Source of the DNA: Saprospiraceae bacterium
GTDB taxonomy: Bacteria > Bacteroidota > Bacteroidia > Chitinophagales > Saprospiraceae
Assembly: GCA_029212405.1 (NCBI GenBank)
Contig: JARGNR010000004.1
Location: 16,993-80,992, forward strand
Length of the DNA: 64,000 bases
Direction: 5' to 3'
Shown here: positions 44,366 through 54,952 of the stretch, in pieces
Layout of the letters: every line of letters starts with the position of its first letter
Numbering within the stretch: the stretch's first letter is position 1
Position numbers and translations under genes: made by a program
Notes under the pieces: generated by a model
Databases searched by the model: none
Told to the model about the DNA's origin: nothing
What the model saw: the letters and a program-made list of their open reading frames with translations, nothing else

Positions 44366-45652
44366 ATGCATAAAATTGGAATTATAGGATTGGGTTATGT
44401 TGGTTTGCCTTTGGCGGTAGAATTCGGAAAGAAATACATGACCGTAGGTTTTGATATAAATCAGACTAGAGTGGATGAACTCAATAGTGGAAAGGATTCT
44501 ACGTTGGAGGTAGAAGATGAGGAATTAAATGAAGTGTTAGCTTCAACACAGGATTTTGACAATGATGGATTATTTATAACGACAAATGCAGATCATTTAA
44601 AGCATTGTAACTTTTATATAATCACGGTTCCTACACCAACGGATAAAAATAATAGACCTGTTTTGACACCGCTAAAAAAAGCGAGTGAAACGGTCGGGAA
44701 AGTTTTGTCAAATGGGGACTATGTAGTCTATGAATCCACGGTTTATCCTGGAGCCACGGAAGAGGAATGTATCCCAGTCTTAGAAGAATTTTCTGGCTTA
44801 AAGTTCAACGATGACTTTTATGTTGGGTATAGTCCAGAAAGAATTAATCCAGGTGATAAAAAACATACAGTTACAAAGATTTTAAAAGTAACATCTGGTT
44901 CTACTCCAGCAGCTGCAAAAGTGATTGATGATGTTTATAAATCTGTAATTACGGCGGGTACTTATGTCGCTGCATCTCTTAAAGTGGCAGAAGCTGCAAA
45001 AGTGATTGAAAATAGTCAAAGAGATATAAACATTGCCTTTGTGAACGAACTTTCAAAAATATTTAATCTTATGGATATTGACACACTGGAAGTTTTGGAA
45101 GCGGCTGGAACAAAATGGAATTTTCTTCCATTTCGACCAGGGTTAGTAGGAGGCCATTGTATAGGTGTGGACCCTTATTACCTTGCTCAAAAAGCACAAG
45201 AAGTAGGATATCATCCAGAGATTATTCTTGCAGGTCGACGACTGAATGATACCATGGGGCAATATGTGGCAAGTGAGATCATAAAATTGATGATCCAAAA
45301 GGATATAAAAATTAGAGGTTCAAGGATATTGATGCTTGGAATTACATTCAAAGAAAATTGTCCTGACATTAGAAATACAAAGGCCATTGATGTTTACAAT
45401 GAATTGAAAGGATATAGTACTGAAGTGGACTTATTTGATCCATGGGCTAAAAAAGATGAAGTATTGCGGGAGTACAATATTGAGATTTCAGTGGATAGCT
45501 CAAGCTTAAAAGTTGGATATGATGCCATTGTGTTGACAGTAGCACACAAAGAGTTTTTAACAATGGATATTAAATCGTTATTACAACCAAACGGTATTTT
45601 ATATGATGTAAAAAGCATTCTCCCTAAAGAAAGTGTAACAGGAAGGTTGTGA
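44366..45652 (+). CDS. UDP-N-acetyl-hexosamine 6-dehydrogenase (TviB/WbpO-like)
   Basis: 428 aa. NAD motif [59 protein letters not shown], and active-site [16 protein letters not shown] (Cys). The pattern fits the TviB/WbpO/WecC group that oxidises UDP-GlcNAc or UDP-GalNAc to the uronic acid. It can feed the WbpB/D/E genes with UDP-GlcNAcA and, with the following TviC-like epimerase, give UDP-GalNAcA. Confidence 0.92.
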   Translation: MHKIGIIGLGYVGLPLAVEFGKKYMTVGFDINQTRVDELNSGKDSTLEVEDEELNEVLASTQDFDNDGLFITTNADHLKHCNFYIITVPTPTDKNNRPVLTPLKKASETVGKVLSNGDYVVYESTVYPGATEEECIPVLEEFSGLKFNDDFYVGYSPERINPGDKKHTVTKILKVTSGSTPAAAKVIDDVYKSVITAGTYVAASLKVAEAAKVIENSQRDINIAFVNELSKIFNLMDIDTLEVLEAAGTKWNFLPFRPGLVGGHCIGVDPYYLAQKAQEVGYHPEIILAGRRLNDTMGQYVASEIIKLMIQKDIKIRGSRILMLGITFKENCPDIRNTKAIDVYNELKGYSTEVDLFDPWAKKDEVLREYNIEISVDSSSLKVGYDAIVLTVAHKEFLTMDIKSLLQPNGILYDVKSILPKESVTGRL

Positions 45653-45693
45653 GCATTACAAACACTATAAGAAAATAATAAAACAGATAATAA

Positions 45694-46668
45694 TTGGATA
45701 GCAATAAAGTAAATGTATTAATCACTGGAGGTGCTGGATTTATAGGAAGTAATCTGGTCAAAGCATTATTAAACGACGAACGAGTTGAAAAAGTTAGAGT
45801 GTTAGATAATCTATCCAATGGGTTTAAGCATAATATTGAGGAGTTTTTGAAATTGTCAAATTTCGAATTTATTGAAGGTGATATAAGAGACTATGAGACA
45901 TGTAAGAAAGCATGTAAGGATATGGATTTGGTGTCTCATCAAGCTGCATTAGGTTCTGTTCCAAGATCAATCAAAGATCCAAGAACGACAGACAGTGTTA
46001 ATATTGGTGGCACATTAAATATCTTTCAAGCGATAAGAGAGTGCAAAGTGAAAAGAATTGTATTCGCTGCATCTTCTTCCACTTATGGGGACAGTAAAGG
46101 ACTTCCAAAAGTGGAACACGTTATTGGAAAACCCTTGAGTCCGTATGCGATTACCAAATATGTAAATGAGTTGTATGCAGATGTATTTGCAAGAACCTAC
46201 AATGATTTTGAGTATGTAGGGCTACGATATTTCAATGTGTTTGGACCAAAACAAGATCCCAATGGAGCATATGCGGCGGTAATACCTTTATTTATGAAAG
46301 CTGCGGTCGAAAATACTTCTCCAACGATCAATGGAGATGGAGAATTTAGCCGAGATTTCACATTTGTTGACAATGCAGTGCAAGCAAATATCAGAGCATT
46401 ATTTATCTCCAATGAAAAGGATGAGGTGGTAAACGAAGTGTACAATGTAGCTTGTGGAGAAAGAACAACACTTAACCAATTATGGTCTTATATTCAGTCA
46501 GCATCTGGTAATTCTATACCTGCGATACATGGCCCCAATAGGGTAGGGGATATACCACATAGCCTTGCAAGTATAGATAAGGCCAAATCAAAACTTTTAT
46601 ATGATCCTGAAATTCAAGTTAAAGAAGGATTAAGAATTACATACCAATGGTTTGTTAAAAATCATTAA
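45694..46668 (+). CDS. UDP-N-acetylglucosamine 4-epimerase (TviC/WbpP-like)
   Basis: 324 aa from a TTG start. GGAGFIGSNLVKALL, HQAALGSVPRSIKDP, SSSTYGDSKGLPK, SPYAITK (YxxxK), LRYFNVFGPKQDPNGAYAAVIP. The ALGSVPRS segment is typical of the WbpP/TviC group acting on N-acetylated sugars. Paired with the TviB-like dehydrogenase 42 bp upstream for UDP-GalNAcA synthesis. Confidence 0.9.
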   Translation: MDSNKVNVLITGGAGFIGSNLVKALLNDERVEKVRVLDNLSNGFKHNIEEFLKLSNFEFIEGDIRDYETCKKACKDMDLVSHQAALGSVPRSIKDPRTTDSVNIGGTLNIFQAIRECKVKRIVFAASSSTYGDSKGLPKVEHVIGKPLSPYAITKYVNELYADVFARTYNDFEYVGLRYFNVFGPKQDPNGAYAAVIPLFMKAAVENTSPTINGDGEFSRDFTFVDNAVQANIRALFISNEKDEVVNEVYNVACGERTTLNQLWSYIQSASGNSIPAIHGPNRVGDIPHSLASIDKAKSKLLYDPEIQVKEGLRITYQWFVKNH

Positions 46669-46793
46669 TCTAACTTGTAATAATTGGATAACCCTTGTAA
46701 ATTTAAGAGATTTGGTGCTTGGAAAAAGAATTGGATGTACATTATAACGGTCCGTTTTTTGTACATACTTATTATTAAATTACATTTAAGCTA

Positions 46794-49496
46794 ATGAAAA
46801 TCAGATATATATTTATCATTTTTTGTTTCATGTGTTCATTTTCATCCAGTGATGCACAAATCATTGATGAAGATGAAATCAGGAATGAATTGATAAAAAG
46901 AGGAGTAGATAACGAAGAAGTAAAGAGGAGATTGATTGCTAAAGGATTTGATCCAGATAACATTGACCCTACTGATAGTGCTAAGATTTTGGAGTTGCAA
47001 AATGCAGCTGAGGAAATTATAAAAGAAATTGAAGCAGAGACTAAATCAGTGGAAACAAATAATGCAGGTACCGTACTGGAGGCACCTTCAAATTTTGAAG
47101 TGCCCAAAGATATATTAACTTCTGATGTAAACAATGAAGCACCTAAAGAAACAAAAGAAGAGTCAGTTGAGAACGATAAAGCTTCTATTTACGGTCAACA
47201 ATTGTATAGAGAAAAGTCAATTCGATTCTATCAAAAGAGTGAATATATTAATACACCGTCTGATTATGTTTTAGGACCTGGGGATATTGTTTCTGTATCT
47301 ATTTGGGGACAAAACGAAGCCAATCTTACACAACAGATTAGTGACGGGGGATATGTGAAATTTTCAAAAATTCCTAGAATTACTTTAAGTGGACTTAAAC
47401 TCAGAGATGCAAAGCAATTAATGCAATCAAGAATGAGCAGGTTTTATACGTTTAATGAGGAAGATTTTGAGTTAAAAGTTACAGCAACAAGAAACATAAA
47501 TATATTTATCACGGGAGAGGTCGGAAATGTGGGATCATATAATATTTCAGCGGTGAATACAGCTGTGAATGCACTAGCAGCAGCAGGAGGACCGACAGAC
47601 ATTGGAAGTGTGAGGAATATAAAAATTGTAAGCCCTGAAAATGGAAATAAGTCATTGGATATTTATAAGTTTTTAAAAGATCCACAAGTCAGTAATGATT
47701 TCTTTCTAAGTGAAGGAGATTATATAGTGGTGCCAGTAATTTCCAAAGTTGTTGAAATTAAAGGAGCAATAAACAGGCCATACAAATATGAACTATTGCC
47801 CAAAGAGACCTTAAAGGATTTGATTGATTTTGCAGGAGGATTAAAAGTAAATGCCCTTAAAAAGAATATTAAGATCACCCGATATGATGAGGATAGGAGA
47901 GTGATTATCAACTTAGATCTAAATAGTTTGAATTCAATGAACCCATTTGATTTAGAAAATGGAGATGTTGTTGAAATTTCCGAGATTAGGAATGACCTTC
48001 GCAATGCTGTTACTCTTCTTGGAGCAGTTGAAAATAGCGGAGAATTTGCAGTAACGAATGGAATGAGGATTTCTGATCTAATGAACAAAGCGATCCTCGC
48101 AGATAATGCAATTCTTGATATTGCTTATTTAAGTAGGTTGAATGATAATGGCAAGACGGTGAATTGGCAGATCATCAATATCGAAGAAGCAATGCGTAGC
48201 CCTTCATCAGCTAGTAATTTAGAGTTAAGACACAGAGACAAAATAACAGTTAGGAAAACCTCAGACTTTTTCAGTTCAAATAGTTTTGAAATATTGGGTG
48301 CAGTTAATTCATCAGGGGTAATTCAATTGGATCAATCGGATGAATTAAAAGTTAGTGATGCCATCTTTTTAGCGAATGGTCTGACTCCTAATGCGACGGA
48401 TTTTGGTTATATCATAAGAAATCTACCTGGCAGCTTTACATCCGAATATATTCCTTTAAGTATTTCTAGCATTATGGCAAATCCAGCGTCTGCCGAAAAT
48501 ATCAATTTGAGACCGGGAGATGTACTTCAAGTTTATGATAAAGGACAATATTTAGATGAGACTTTCATAAGTGTTCAAGGATCAGTTCGAGAACCTAATA
48601 GATTTAAATACGATGAAAGCCTGACCTTGAAGGACGTATTATTATTAAGTAAAGGATTGACAATAGATGCGGCCAATAATAAAATCGACATTTATCGGTT
48701 AGAGTTTAAAAATAATAACAAAACTAGAACATTGGTTACTAATGTTTCTGTAGACGAAAACTACAATACCCTATCTGGGGGAACAGTAGCCTTACAACCA
48801 TTTGATCAAATCATAGTCCGAAAAGCTCCTGAATTTGAAAAACAAAGAGAAGTTTTTGTGACAGGAGAAGTCAAATATCCAGGTAAATATTATTTAATGA
48901 ATGATAATTATACCATTGTAGATTTGATTAAAGATGCAGGAGGACTTACCGGCGAAGCATTTCCTGGAGGAATGAATTTGAAAAGGAGTGAAAATGATGT
49001 AGGGTATATTATTGTGGATTTGGATGAAGCGATGAATAATCCAGGTTCTACTAAAAATATAATCTTACAATTAGGGGATTCTCTTTATATTCCTAAGATG
49101 AATAATCTGGTTAGTATAGAAGGGGCAGTCAATAAAGCTGAAGCGTTTAACGGGGATATATCATCAGCGAATAAAATTAATTTCGTTTACGATGAAACTA
49201 AAGGAGCTAAGTATTATATCGAGAAATCTGGAGGATTTAGGTCCAATGCGGATAAATCATCTGTCTCGGTAAAATACCCCAATGGTGAAATGCATAAAAC
49301 AAAAAAATTCCTATTTTTTAAGAGATATCCAAAAGTAGTTCCAGGATCGACGATAACAGTAGGATTTGAAAAAGTCGAAGTGAAAGATCCAAATAACCAA
49401 GATGAAGATATCGATTGGGGTCGAATACTATCAAATTCGATTGCTCAAGCAACTGCAATTCTATCATTAATTTTATTGATTCAAAATGTAGATTAA
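46794..49496 (+). CDS. Wza-like polysaccharide export protein with multiple SLBB domains
   Basis: 900 aa, far longer than E. coli Wza (~380). Signal peptide (~22) without a lipobox. A charged coiled region (~25-125) precedes the Poly_export domain (SDYVLGPGDIVSVSIWGQNEANL, ~155). At least five SLBB repeats follow (e.g. ITGEVGNVGSYNI, EIKGAINRPYKYEL, LLGAVENSGEFAV, SVQGSVREPNRFKY, VTGEVKYPGKYYL), then a C-terminal membrane helix (AIAQATAILSLILLI). It should form the outer-membrane/periplasmic export channel. 125 bp of untranslated DNA precedes it. Confidence 0.9.
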   Translation: MKIRYIFIIFCFMCSFSSSDAQIIDEDEIRNELIKRGVDNEEVKRRLIAKGFDPDNIDPTDSAKILELQNAAEEIIKEIEAETKSVETNNAGTVLEAPSNFEVPKDILTSDVNNEAPKETKEESVENDKASIYGQQLYREKSIRFYQKSEYINTPSDYVLGPGDIVSVSIWGQNEANLTQQISDGGYVKFSKIPRITLSGLKLRDAKQLMQSRMSRFYTFNEEDFELKVTATRNINIFITGEVGNVGSYNISAVNTAVNALAAAGGPTDIGSVRNIKIVSPENGNKSLDIYKFLKDPQVSNDFFLSEGDYIVVPVISKVVEIKGAINRPYKYELLPKETLKDLIDFAGGLKVNALKKNIKITRYDEDRRVIINLDLNSLNSMNPFDLENGDVVEISEIRNDLRNAVTLLGAVENSGEFAVTNGMRISDLMNKAILADNAILDIAYLSRLNDNGKTVNWQIINIEEAMRSPSSASNLELRHRDKITVRKTSDFFSSNSFEILGAVNSSGVIQLDQSDELKVSDAIFLANGLTPNATDFGYIIRNLPGSFTSEYIPLSISSIMANPASAENINLRPGDVLQVYDKGQYLDETFISVQGSVREPNRFKYDESLTLKDVLLLSKGLTIDAANNKIDIYRLEFKNNNKTRTLVTNVSVDENYNTLSGGTVALQPFDQIIVRKAPEFEKQREVFVTGEVKYPGKYYLMNDNYTIVDLIKDAGGLTGEAFPGGMNLKRSENDVGYIIVDLDEAMNNPGSTKNIILQLGDSLYIPKMNNLVSIEGAVNKAEAFNGDISSANKINFVYDETKGAKYYIEKSGGFRSNADKSSVSVKYPNGEMHKTKKFLFFKRYPKVVPGSTITVGFEKVEVKDPNNQDEDIDWGRILSNSIAQATAILSLILLIQNVD

Positions 49497-49536
49497 ACAC
49501 ATTTATGTGTAGAGTACGATTGAAAATAAATATGTA

Positions 49537-50580
49537 TTGAAAGTAGTTGCAATAATAGGCGCAAGGCCACAATTTATCAAACATTACCCTTTTGAGAGGG
49601 AGGCGATAAAGTCATTGGACTTAGTGACCATTCATACAGGCCAGCATTATGATGAAAATATGAGTAAGGTCTTTTTTGACCAACTTGGAATGCAAAAACC
49701 TGATTATTTGTTATCTCTTGGAGGAGGAAGTCATGGGATGCAGACGGGCAAGATGATGATAGAGATTGAACAGATTGTTCAAAAGGAAAAACCTGATGCA
49801 GTAGTTGTGTATGGAGACACAAACTCTACTCTTGCTGGTGCATTAGTTGCAGGAAAACTGCACATTCCTATAGTTCATATTGAAGCAGGTTTGAGATCTC
49901 ACAATAAAGAAATGCCCGAGGAAATAAATAGAGTATTGACCGATCATATTTCAGATTTGTTATTGGTTCCCAGCCAAAAATCTGTGGATAATTTGAATCA
50001 AGAAGGCATCACCAAAGGAGTCCATGTAGTGGGGGATATAATGAAGGATTTGATTGTAGAATTTCAGCAAAAGGGCATAGCTGAGAACAAGTCTTTGGAT
50101 GAAGGCTACTTTTATGTGACCCTTCATCGTCCTTACAATGTGGATTCAAAAGAAAGGCTTAAAGAGATTTTGACTGCGTTGGCTGGTTTGAAGGAGAATT
50201 CCATTTTTACAGCTCATCCGAGAACAAGAAAGAGAATTGAAGATTTTGGTTTGTCTGATTTAATTAAAGGGTCAAAAATAAAGGTAATTGATCCTCAGCC
50301 TTATTTCGAAAATTTATCTTATTTATTCCATTCAAATGGCTTAATAACAGACAGTGGGGGAATGCAAAAGGAGGCCTATTGGATGGAAAAACCCTGTTGT
50401 ACGATCAGAAGTGAAACAGAGTGGGTAGAAACACAAGATCATTCTGCAAATGTATTGATATTCAAAAACTTAGACTATCTAAAGCAATTTCCTTCAGAAG
50501 AAATCATTTATGATAAGAACTTGTATGGAGATGGATTTGCAGCAAAAAGAATAGTGAATTTATTAAAATCATTGGGTTGA
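49537..50580 (+). CDS. UDP-N-acetyl-sugar 2-epimerase (WbpI/WecB family)
   Basis: 347 aa from a TTG start. IIGARPQFIK, HTGQHYDENMSKVFFDQLGMQKPDY, VYGDTNSTLAGALVAGKLHIPIVHIEAGLRS, LTDSGGMQKEAYWMEKPC. The HTGQH.D.NMS...F..LG pattern and the company of WbpB/D/E-like genes favour WbpI, which epimerises UDP-2,3-diacetamido-glucuronate to the manno form. WecB activity on UDP-GlcNAc is the alternative. Ends directly at the next ATG. Confidence 0.88.
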   Translation: MKVVAIIGARPQFIKHYPFEREAIKSLDLVTIHTGQHYDENMSKVFFDQLGMQKPDYLLSLGGGSHGMQTGKMMIEIEQIVQKEKPDAVVVYGDTNSTLAGALVAGKLHIPIVHIEAGLRSHNKEMPEEINRVLTDHISDLLLVPSQKSVDNLNQEGITKGVHVVGDIMKDLIVEFQQKGIAENKSLDEGYFYVTLHRPYNVDSKERLKEILTALAGLKENSIFTAHPRTRKRIEDFGLSDLIKGSKIKVIDPQPYFENLSYLFHSNGLITDSGGMQKEAYWMEKPCCTIRSETEWVETQDHSANVLIFKNLDYLKQFPSEEIIYDKNLYGDGFAAKRIVNLLKSLG

Positions 50581-51117
50581 ATGATTTTTCATTTTAAGTA
50601 TCCAAGAAAGGCACTTCGTAAATTATTATTCTTATTGAATAAACCTATTTTGGCTCGAGTGCCACCTTCCATATTGTTTACAAATTGGATTTTTCAACGA
50701 TTATTAGGTATCAATCGAAGTGTGCCTATTTCTGTACATTATACATCTAGGATCAAAGGGTATAAGAATATGCAATTGGGTGATTCTGTAAAATACAGTT
50801 TTGCAGTGTCTGCATCTGCTAACATCGTAGTATCTGACGGCACTAAATTAGAGGTGGGAGAGAATACAATTTTTGCTCAAAATGTATGTATAAGAACTAG
50901 TAATCATGATTTAATTGATAGAACAAAATACCATAAAAAATCAGTGAAAATTGGCAGGAATGTTTGGTTGGCTCATGGTGTTGTGGTCTTACCAGGTGTA
51001 TCAATTGGAGACAATTCTACGATTGGTGCAAATAGTGTAGTAAGTCGAGATATTCCACCAAATGTAGTAGCGGTCGGAATTCCAGCAAAACCGATCAAAA
51101 CGATTACAGTTAAATAA
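50581..51117 (+). CDS. hexapeptide-repeat acyltransferase
   Basis: 178 aa. The N-terminal ~65 residues are basic and hydrophobic. C-terminal left-handed beta-helix with NVCIRTSNHDLIDRTKYHKKSVKIGRNVWLAHGVVVLPGVSIGDNSTIGANSVVSRDIPPN, typical of maltose/galactoside acetyltransferase-like sugar O-acetyltransferases. Likely decorates the polymer or a precursor. No gap to the preceding epimerase gene. Confidence 0.88.
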   Translation: MIFHFKYPRKALRKLLFLLNKPILARVPPSILFTNWIFQRLLGINRSVPISVHYTSRIKGYKNMQLGDSVKYSFAVSASANIVVSDGTKLEVGENTIFAQNVCIRTSNHDLIDRTKYHKKSVKIGRNVWLAHGVVVLPGVSIGDNSTIGANSVVSRDIPPNVVAVGIPAKPIKTITVK

Positions 51118-51128
51118 ATAGTAATGTT

Positions 51129-52193
51129 ATGAAAAGAGAAATCTCATTAAGAGACTTTATACTATTGATGAAAGAGTATTTTTTCTATCTCTTGAAAAAA
51201 TGGTGGCTTATCGGACTGATTAGTGGGCCAATAACACTTTATTTTGCATACAATGCCTATGTTGCTCCAGGAATGTATTCGGCAAACACTAAATTTATTA
51301 TTGAAGAAGGGAATGGGAATGTAAATGTAATTGGCGGAATATTGGGAGGTTTTGGTATAGGAAAAGGAGGTGGAGTGAGCAACCATGTGAAAGTATCAGA
51401 AGTAGCTTTATCGAATCTTATGGCGGAGAAGATACTGATGTCTGAGAGTCAATGTGGAAAAAAAATATTGGCCAATGAAATTATTGAGTTTTATGAATTA
51501 GACAAAAAATGGGCTGAAAGTGATGAGAAATATGCAAATGTACGGTTTGCGAATTCAAATTCTGCGGATTATACAGAATTGGAGAGAAAAGTATTTAGGA
51601 AAATCACAAAGGTCTTAATTGGGACGGACATAGATAGGACTGAAGCTTTAATGAAGTTTACGCGAAACGATAAATCAGGTGTTTTCAAGATAAAAGTCAG
51701 TACTGAAAAAGAGTGTATTACGCAGAGTATAATTGATTCCGCCTATGACAATTTAAAACAAATATTTGAAGAAGAAATTCTTGAAGTAAAAGTAAAAATG
51801 GTAGAGATATTGACCAATAAAAGAGACTCTTTGCTAACACTCATTGATCAAAAAAGCCTTAACTATGCTCGGTTTAGGGATAGAAATCGAGGTTCGATTT
51901 ATGATGAAGCGGATTATGCAGGTAAAAAACTACTTTTAGAGATTCAGGGACTTACGACGGCTTATGTAGAATCAATAAAAAACTTGGAATTGGCAGATGT
52001 TAATTATCGAAATTCAAAGCCATTTTTTATGATTTTGGATAAGACCTTCCCACCATTGGGTAGATATCGTCCCAATTTAATTACAAAAACAATATTAGGA
52101 GCGATTACTGGGCTTTTTTTAGCCATCATTGTTTTGGTGGGGTACAAATTGCTTGGTGACATTATGAATGAGGATACCCAGGTAGATGTCTAG
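51129..52193 (+). CDS. Wzz/GumC-type chain-length regulator
   Basis: 354 aa. Two membrane helices (~28-48, WWLIGLISGPITLYFAYNAYV; and ~318-342, ILGAITGLFLAIIVLVGYKLL) flank a periplasmic, largely helical domain, the polysaccharide co-polymerase layout. The second helix is preceded by a proline-rich segment (DKTFPPLGRYRPNLI). No fused tyrosine kinase. Overlaps the flippase gene by 8 nt. Confidence 0.85.
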   Translation: MKREISLRDFILLMKEYFFYLLKKWWLIGLISGPITLYFAYNAYVAPGMYSANTKFIIEEGNGNVNVIGGILGGFGIGKGGGVSNHVKVSEVALSNLMAEKILMSESQCGKKILANEIIEFYELDKKWAESDEKYANVRFANSNSADYTELERKVFRKITKVLIGTDIDRTEALMKFTRNDKSGVFKIKVSTEKECITQSIIDSAYDNLKQIFEEEILEVKVKMVEILTNKRDSLLTLIDQKSLNYARFRDRNRGSIYDEADYAGKKLLLEIQGLTTAYVESIKNLELADVNYRNSKPFFMILDKTFPPLGRYRPNLITKTILGAITGLFLAIIVLVGYKLLGDIMNEDTQVDV

Positions 52194-53670
52194 ATCAGTA
52201 AAAGTCTTGGCATTGGTTTTTGGCAACAGTGTCAATATTTTACTTGGATTTCTGCTTGTTCCTTACCTTTCCAGAGCTTTATCCCTAACGGATTATGGTT
52301 CGTATGGACAAACTCTTATGGTAGTTGGTTTTTTAGTCACAATGCTAGGGTTTGGACTGGACAAAGTATTGTATGCGGACTTAGCAGATGAAAAGATTTC
52401 TAGCGGAAATGCGATAAAGTCCAACGCGATGATTTCCTTTTGTTTTGGTTTGTTTGGAACATTTCTAGTTTTACTTTCTGCCGAATTTATTGCTAACTAT
52501 CTGGATAATGCTTTATTAACTAACCTCATTTTGGTTTATGGGTTTAGTATTCCATTTCAATTGCTTTTTAAATCGTTTACAGCTACTCTGATTTATCATG
52601 GCTTGGTGAAGGAAACTGTACGGATCAATATAATTACAAATATGATGAGGCTGGCTTTCATTTTTATTTTTGTCCAGGTTTATTATTCCATGTTTGCAAT
52701 TTTTTCAGCATTGGTTTTGATACCATTTATCCAAACAATTTGGGGCTACTTTACAATCCCATCTAATCTAAAAAAGGAAGGGCGCATATCCAAAAGCTTA
52801 ATGTTTGATCAAGTAGCCATAGGTATTCCTTTAGGATTAACAGTTATTATTGGTACCATCTTCAAGGTTACAGATGGGTTCATGGTGAGTAAATTATTAG
52901 GGGTTGATAGCTATGCTCTTTTTAGAAACGGGGCCATCCAAATTCCAATTATTGCAAGTTTATACGCTTCTGTTAATACCATAATATTACCAGATGTCAG
53001 TAAAATGTTTGGGAAAGGAAAAAAGCAAGAAATTGCAGCTTTAAAAACTAAAGCATTGATCAATACTGCTGCGATTATTTATCCTGTTATTTTGTTTTTT
53101 ATACTCTTTTCAGAAGAATTGATTCCGTTATACTTATCAGAGAAATATGCCTCTTCCTATCTCGTTTTCTCAATTTTTAATTGTGTTTTATTTTTGCGTG
53201 TAACTGCGTATACAGACATTTATATTGCATCAAAAAATAATAGACTGCTTCCCAAAAAATTCCTAGTTTCTTCTATTTTAAATTTAGTTTTCAACTATCT
53301 ATTCATTCAACAATGGGGAATGGAGGGAGCAGCATTGGCTACGTTTATTTCATATTTGATATTGGTGAGTTTACTTTTAAACGATGGGGTAAAAATACTG
53401 GATACTACGATCTATGAGCTAGTTCCTTTTAAACGATTAGGCATATTGATATTTGGATCACTTTCATTGGTGCTCTGTGGTAAATTTCTCTTTTATACTT
53501 TTGATAATCTGTGGATGATTCCGCCAATTGGGTTGGTTTATTTTCTATTGATTTATTATTTGATATTAAAGCACGATTATCTTGAGAAATCGATCGTAAG
53601 GAATTTGCTTTCCAAATCCAAGGTGACAAGACCCTTTTTAACAATTTTCAATAGAATTTACGCCACTTGA
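52186..53670 (+). CDS. Wzx-like oligosaccharide flippase
   Basis: 494 aa, about 12-14 membrane helices, MATE/PST family. Begins with VKVLALVFGNSVNILLGFLLVPYLSRALSLTDYGSYGQ, a common flippase N-terminus, and includes LGVDSYALFRNGAIQIPII. It moves lipid-linked repeat units across the inner membrane. Overlaps its neighbours at both ends. Confidence 0.87.
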   Translation: MSRSVKVLALVFGNSVNILLGFLLVPYLSRALSLTDYGSYGQTLMVVGFLVTMLGFGLDKVLYADLADEKISSGNAIKSNAMISFCFGLFGTFLVLLSAEFIANYLDNALLTNLILVYGFSIPFQLLFKSFTATLIYHGLVKETVRINIITNMMRLAFIFIFVQVYYSMFAIFSALVLIPFIQTIWGYFTIPSNLKKEGRISKSLMFDQVAIGIPLGLTVIIGTIFKVTDGFMVSKLLGVDSYALFRNGAIQIPIIASLYASVNTIILPDVSKMFGKGKKQEIAALKTKALINTAAIIYPVILFFILFSEELIPLYLSEKYASSYLVFSIFNCVLFLRVTAYTDIYIASKNNRLLPKKFLVSSILNLVFNYLFIQQWGMEGAALATFISYLILVSLLLNDGVKILDTTIYELVPFKRLGILIFGSLSLVLCGKFLFYTFDNLWMIPPIGLVYFLLIYYLILKHDYLEKSIVRNLLSKSKVTRPFLTIFNRIYAT

Positions 53671-54929
53671 TGCGACGCTGCATTATTTTAACTTTAAAAT
53701 TTCCACCACAACAAGATACGGCTGCACAGCGGCCTGAAGCATGGGCAAGGTATCTATATGATGAAGGAATATGGCCCATTATTATTACAAAAAACTATGG
53801 TAGTAATATCAAAGCTGATGTGGAACATGAAATCACTGATCGTTATGAAGTATATAGATTGAATATACATACTACTCTTTTTTATCAATATAAAGGCCAA
53901 ACAGAAGGCATAGGAAAGTTAAAAAGGAAATTGGCTGTTTTTGCTTCACCTTGGTTTAACACCAGCTTCTTATTCGGGCCGTTCAAGAAAATGAAGGCGT
54001 TTGTAGATGAGTATTTGCATTCCAAATCAAATGTTGATTTAATTATCGCTACGGGAAAGCCATTTGGACTTTTTAAGGTTGCGCACAGATTATCAAGGAA
54101 ACATGGAATGCCATGGATGGCGGATTATAGAGATGATTGGACAACGACAGAACTGCCTACTTCACCCCTAGTGAAATACTTAAATAAGTACCGAGACCAT
54201 AAATTAGAAAAAAAATGGTTGAATTCAGCAGCAGCTTTCACTACAGTGAGCAGATATTATAGAGATAAGATATCTAGAGTGAACCTGAATAGAACTCCAG
54301 GTTTTGTAATAGAAAACGGATTTTTCGAGGAGCAGTTTTTAGATACAGTGCCGTTGAATTCAATTCTTAGCTTTGTTTATGTGGGGTCGCTTTACGCAAC
54401 CCAAGATGTTGATTCAGTTGTGTTGGCTCTTTTGGAGGCTTCTATGCATGTTAAGAATAAAGGACCAGTAAATGTGGTTTTCATAGGAACTAAAATTTCA
54501 GAAGAAAGGAAAAATGAATGGTTGAAGAATTATCCCGAATCGAACGTAGAAATTTCTATTTTGCCCAGGATGCCAAAATCTCAAGCCTTGCAAATTCAAA
54601 GAGCTTGTCATTATGCGATGATTATACCACATGCTGGATTAAAAGGTATTCCTTCAAGTAAATTATATGAGTTTATCGGTGCCAAGATGAGAACCATTGT
54701 ATTTCCTAACGATCATGATGTTATCCATGAAACATTAAGCGGTACTGGATTAGGAGTATTTGCAGATAATTTAAATGAATTGAGAGATCAATTTATTGAG
54801 ATTATTTCGTCATATGCACACAAAAATCCAATACATCATATTGATAAGTCTTCGATTGCCAGTTACTCTCGAAGAAGTACAACGAAAAAGCTGGCAGAAA
54901 TAATTAAAAAACTTACCACATCAACGTAG
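53670..54929 (+). CDS. glycosyltransferase (GT4-like, GT-B fold)
   Basis: 419 aa from the ATG overlapping the flippase stop (TGATG). N-terminus LKFPPQQDTAAQRPEAWARYLYDEG, middle GKPFGLFKVAHRLSRKHGMPWMADYRDDW, C-terminal FVYVGSLYATQDVD and the GIPSSKLYEFIGAKMRTIVFP acceptor/donor segment. Resembles family 4-type transferases whose N-domain carries the ADYRDDW motif. Sugar unknown. Confidence 0.82.
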   Translation: MRRCIILTLKFPPQQDTAAQRPEAWARYLYDEGIWPIIITKNYGSNIKADVEHEITDRYEVYRLNIHTTLFYQYKGQTEGIGKLKRKLAVFASPWFNTSFLFGPFKKMKAFVDEYLHSKSNVDLIIATGKPFGLFKVAHRLSRKHGMPWMADYRDDWTTTELPTSPLVKYLNKYRDHKLEKKWLNSAAAFTTVSRYYRDKISRVNLNRTPGFVIENGFFEEQFLDTVPLNSILSFVYVGSLYATQDVDSVVLALLEASMHVKNKGPVNVVFIGTKISEERKNEWLKNYPESNVEISILPRMPKSQALQIQRACHYAMIIPHAGLKGIPSSKLYEFIGAKMRTIVFPNDHDVIHETLSGTGLGVFADNLNELRDQFIEIISSYAHKNPIHHIDKSSIASYSRRSTTKKLAEIIKKLTTST

Positions 54930-54952
54930 CTGCAAAGAAAATAACGGCTTTA

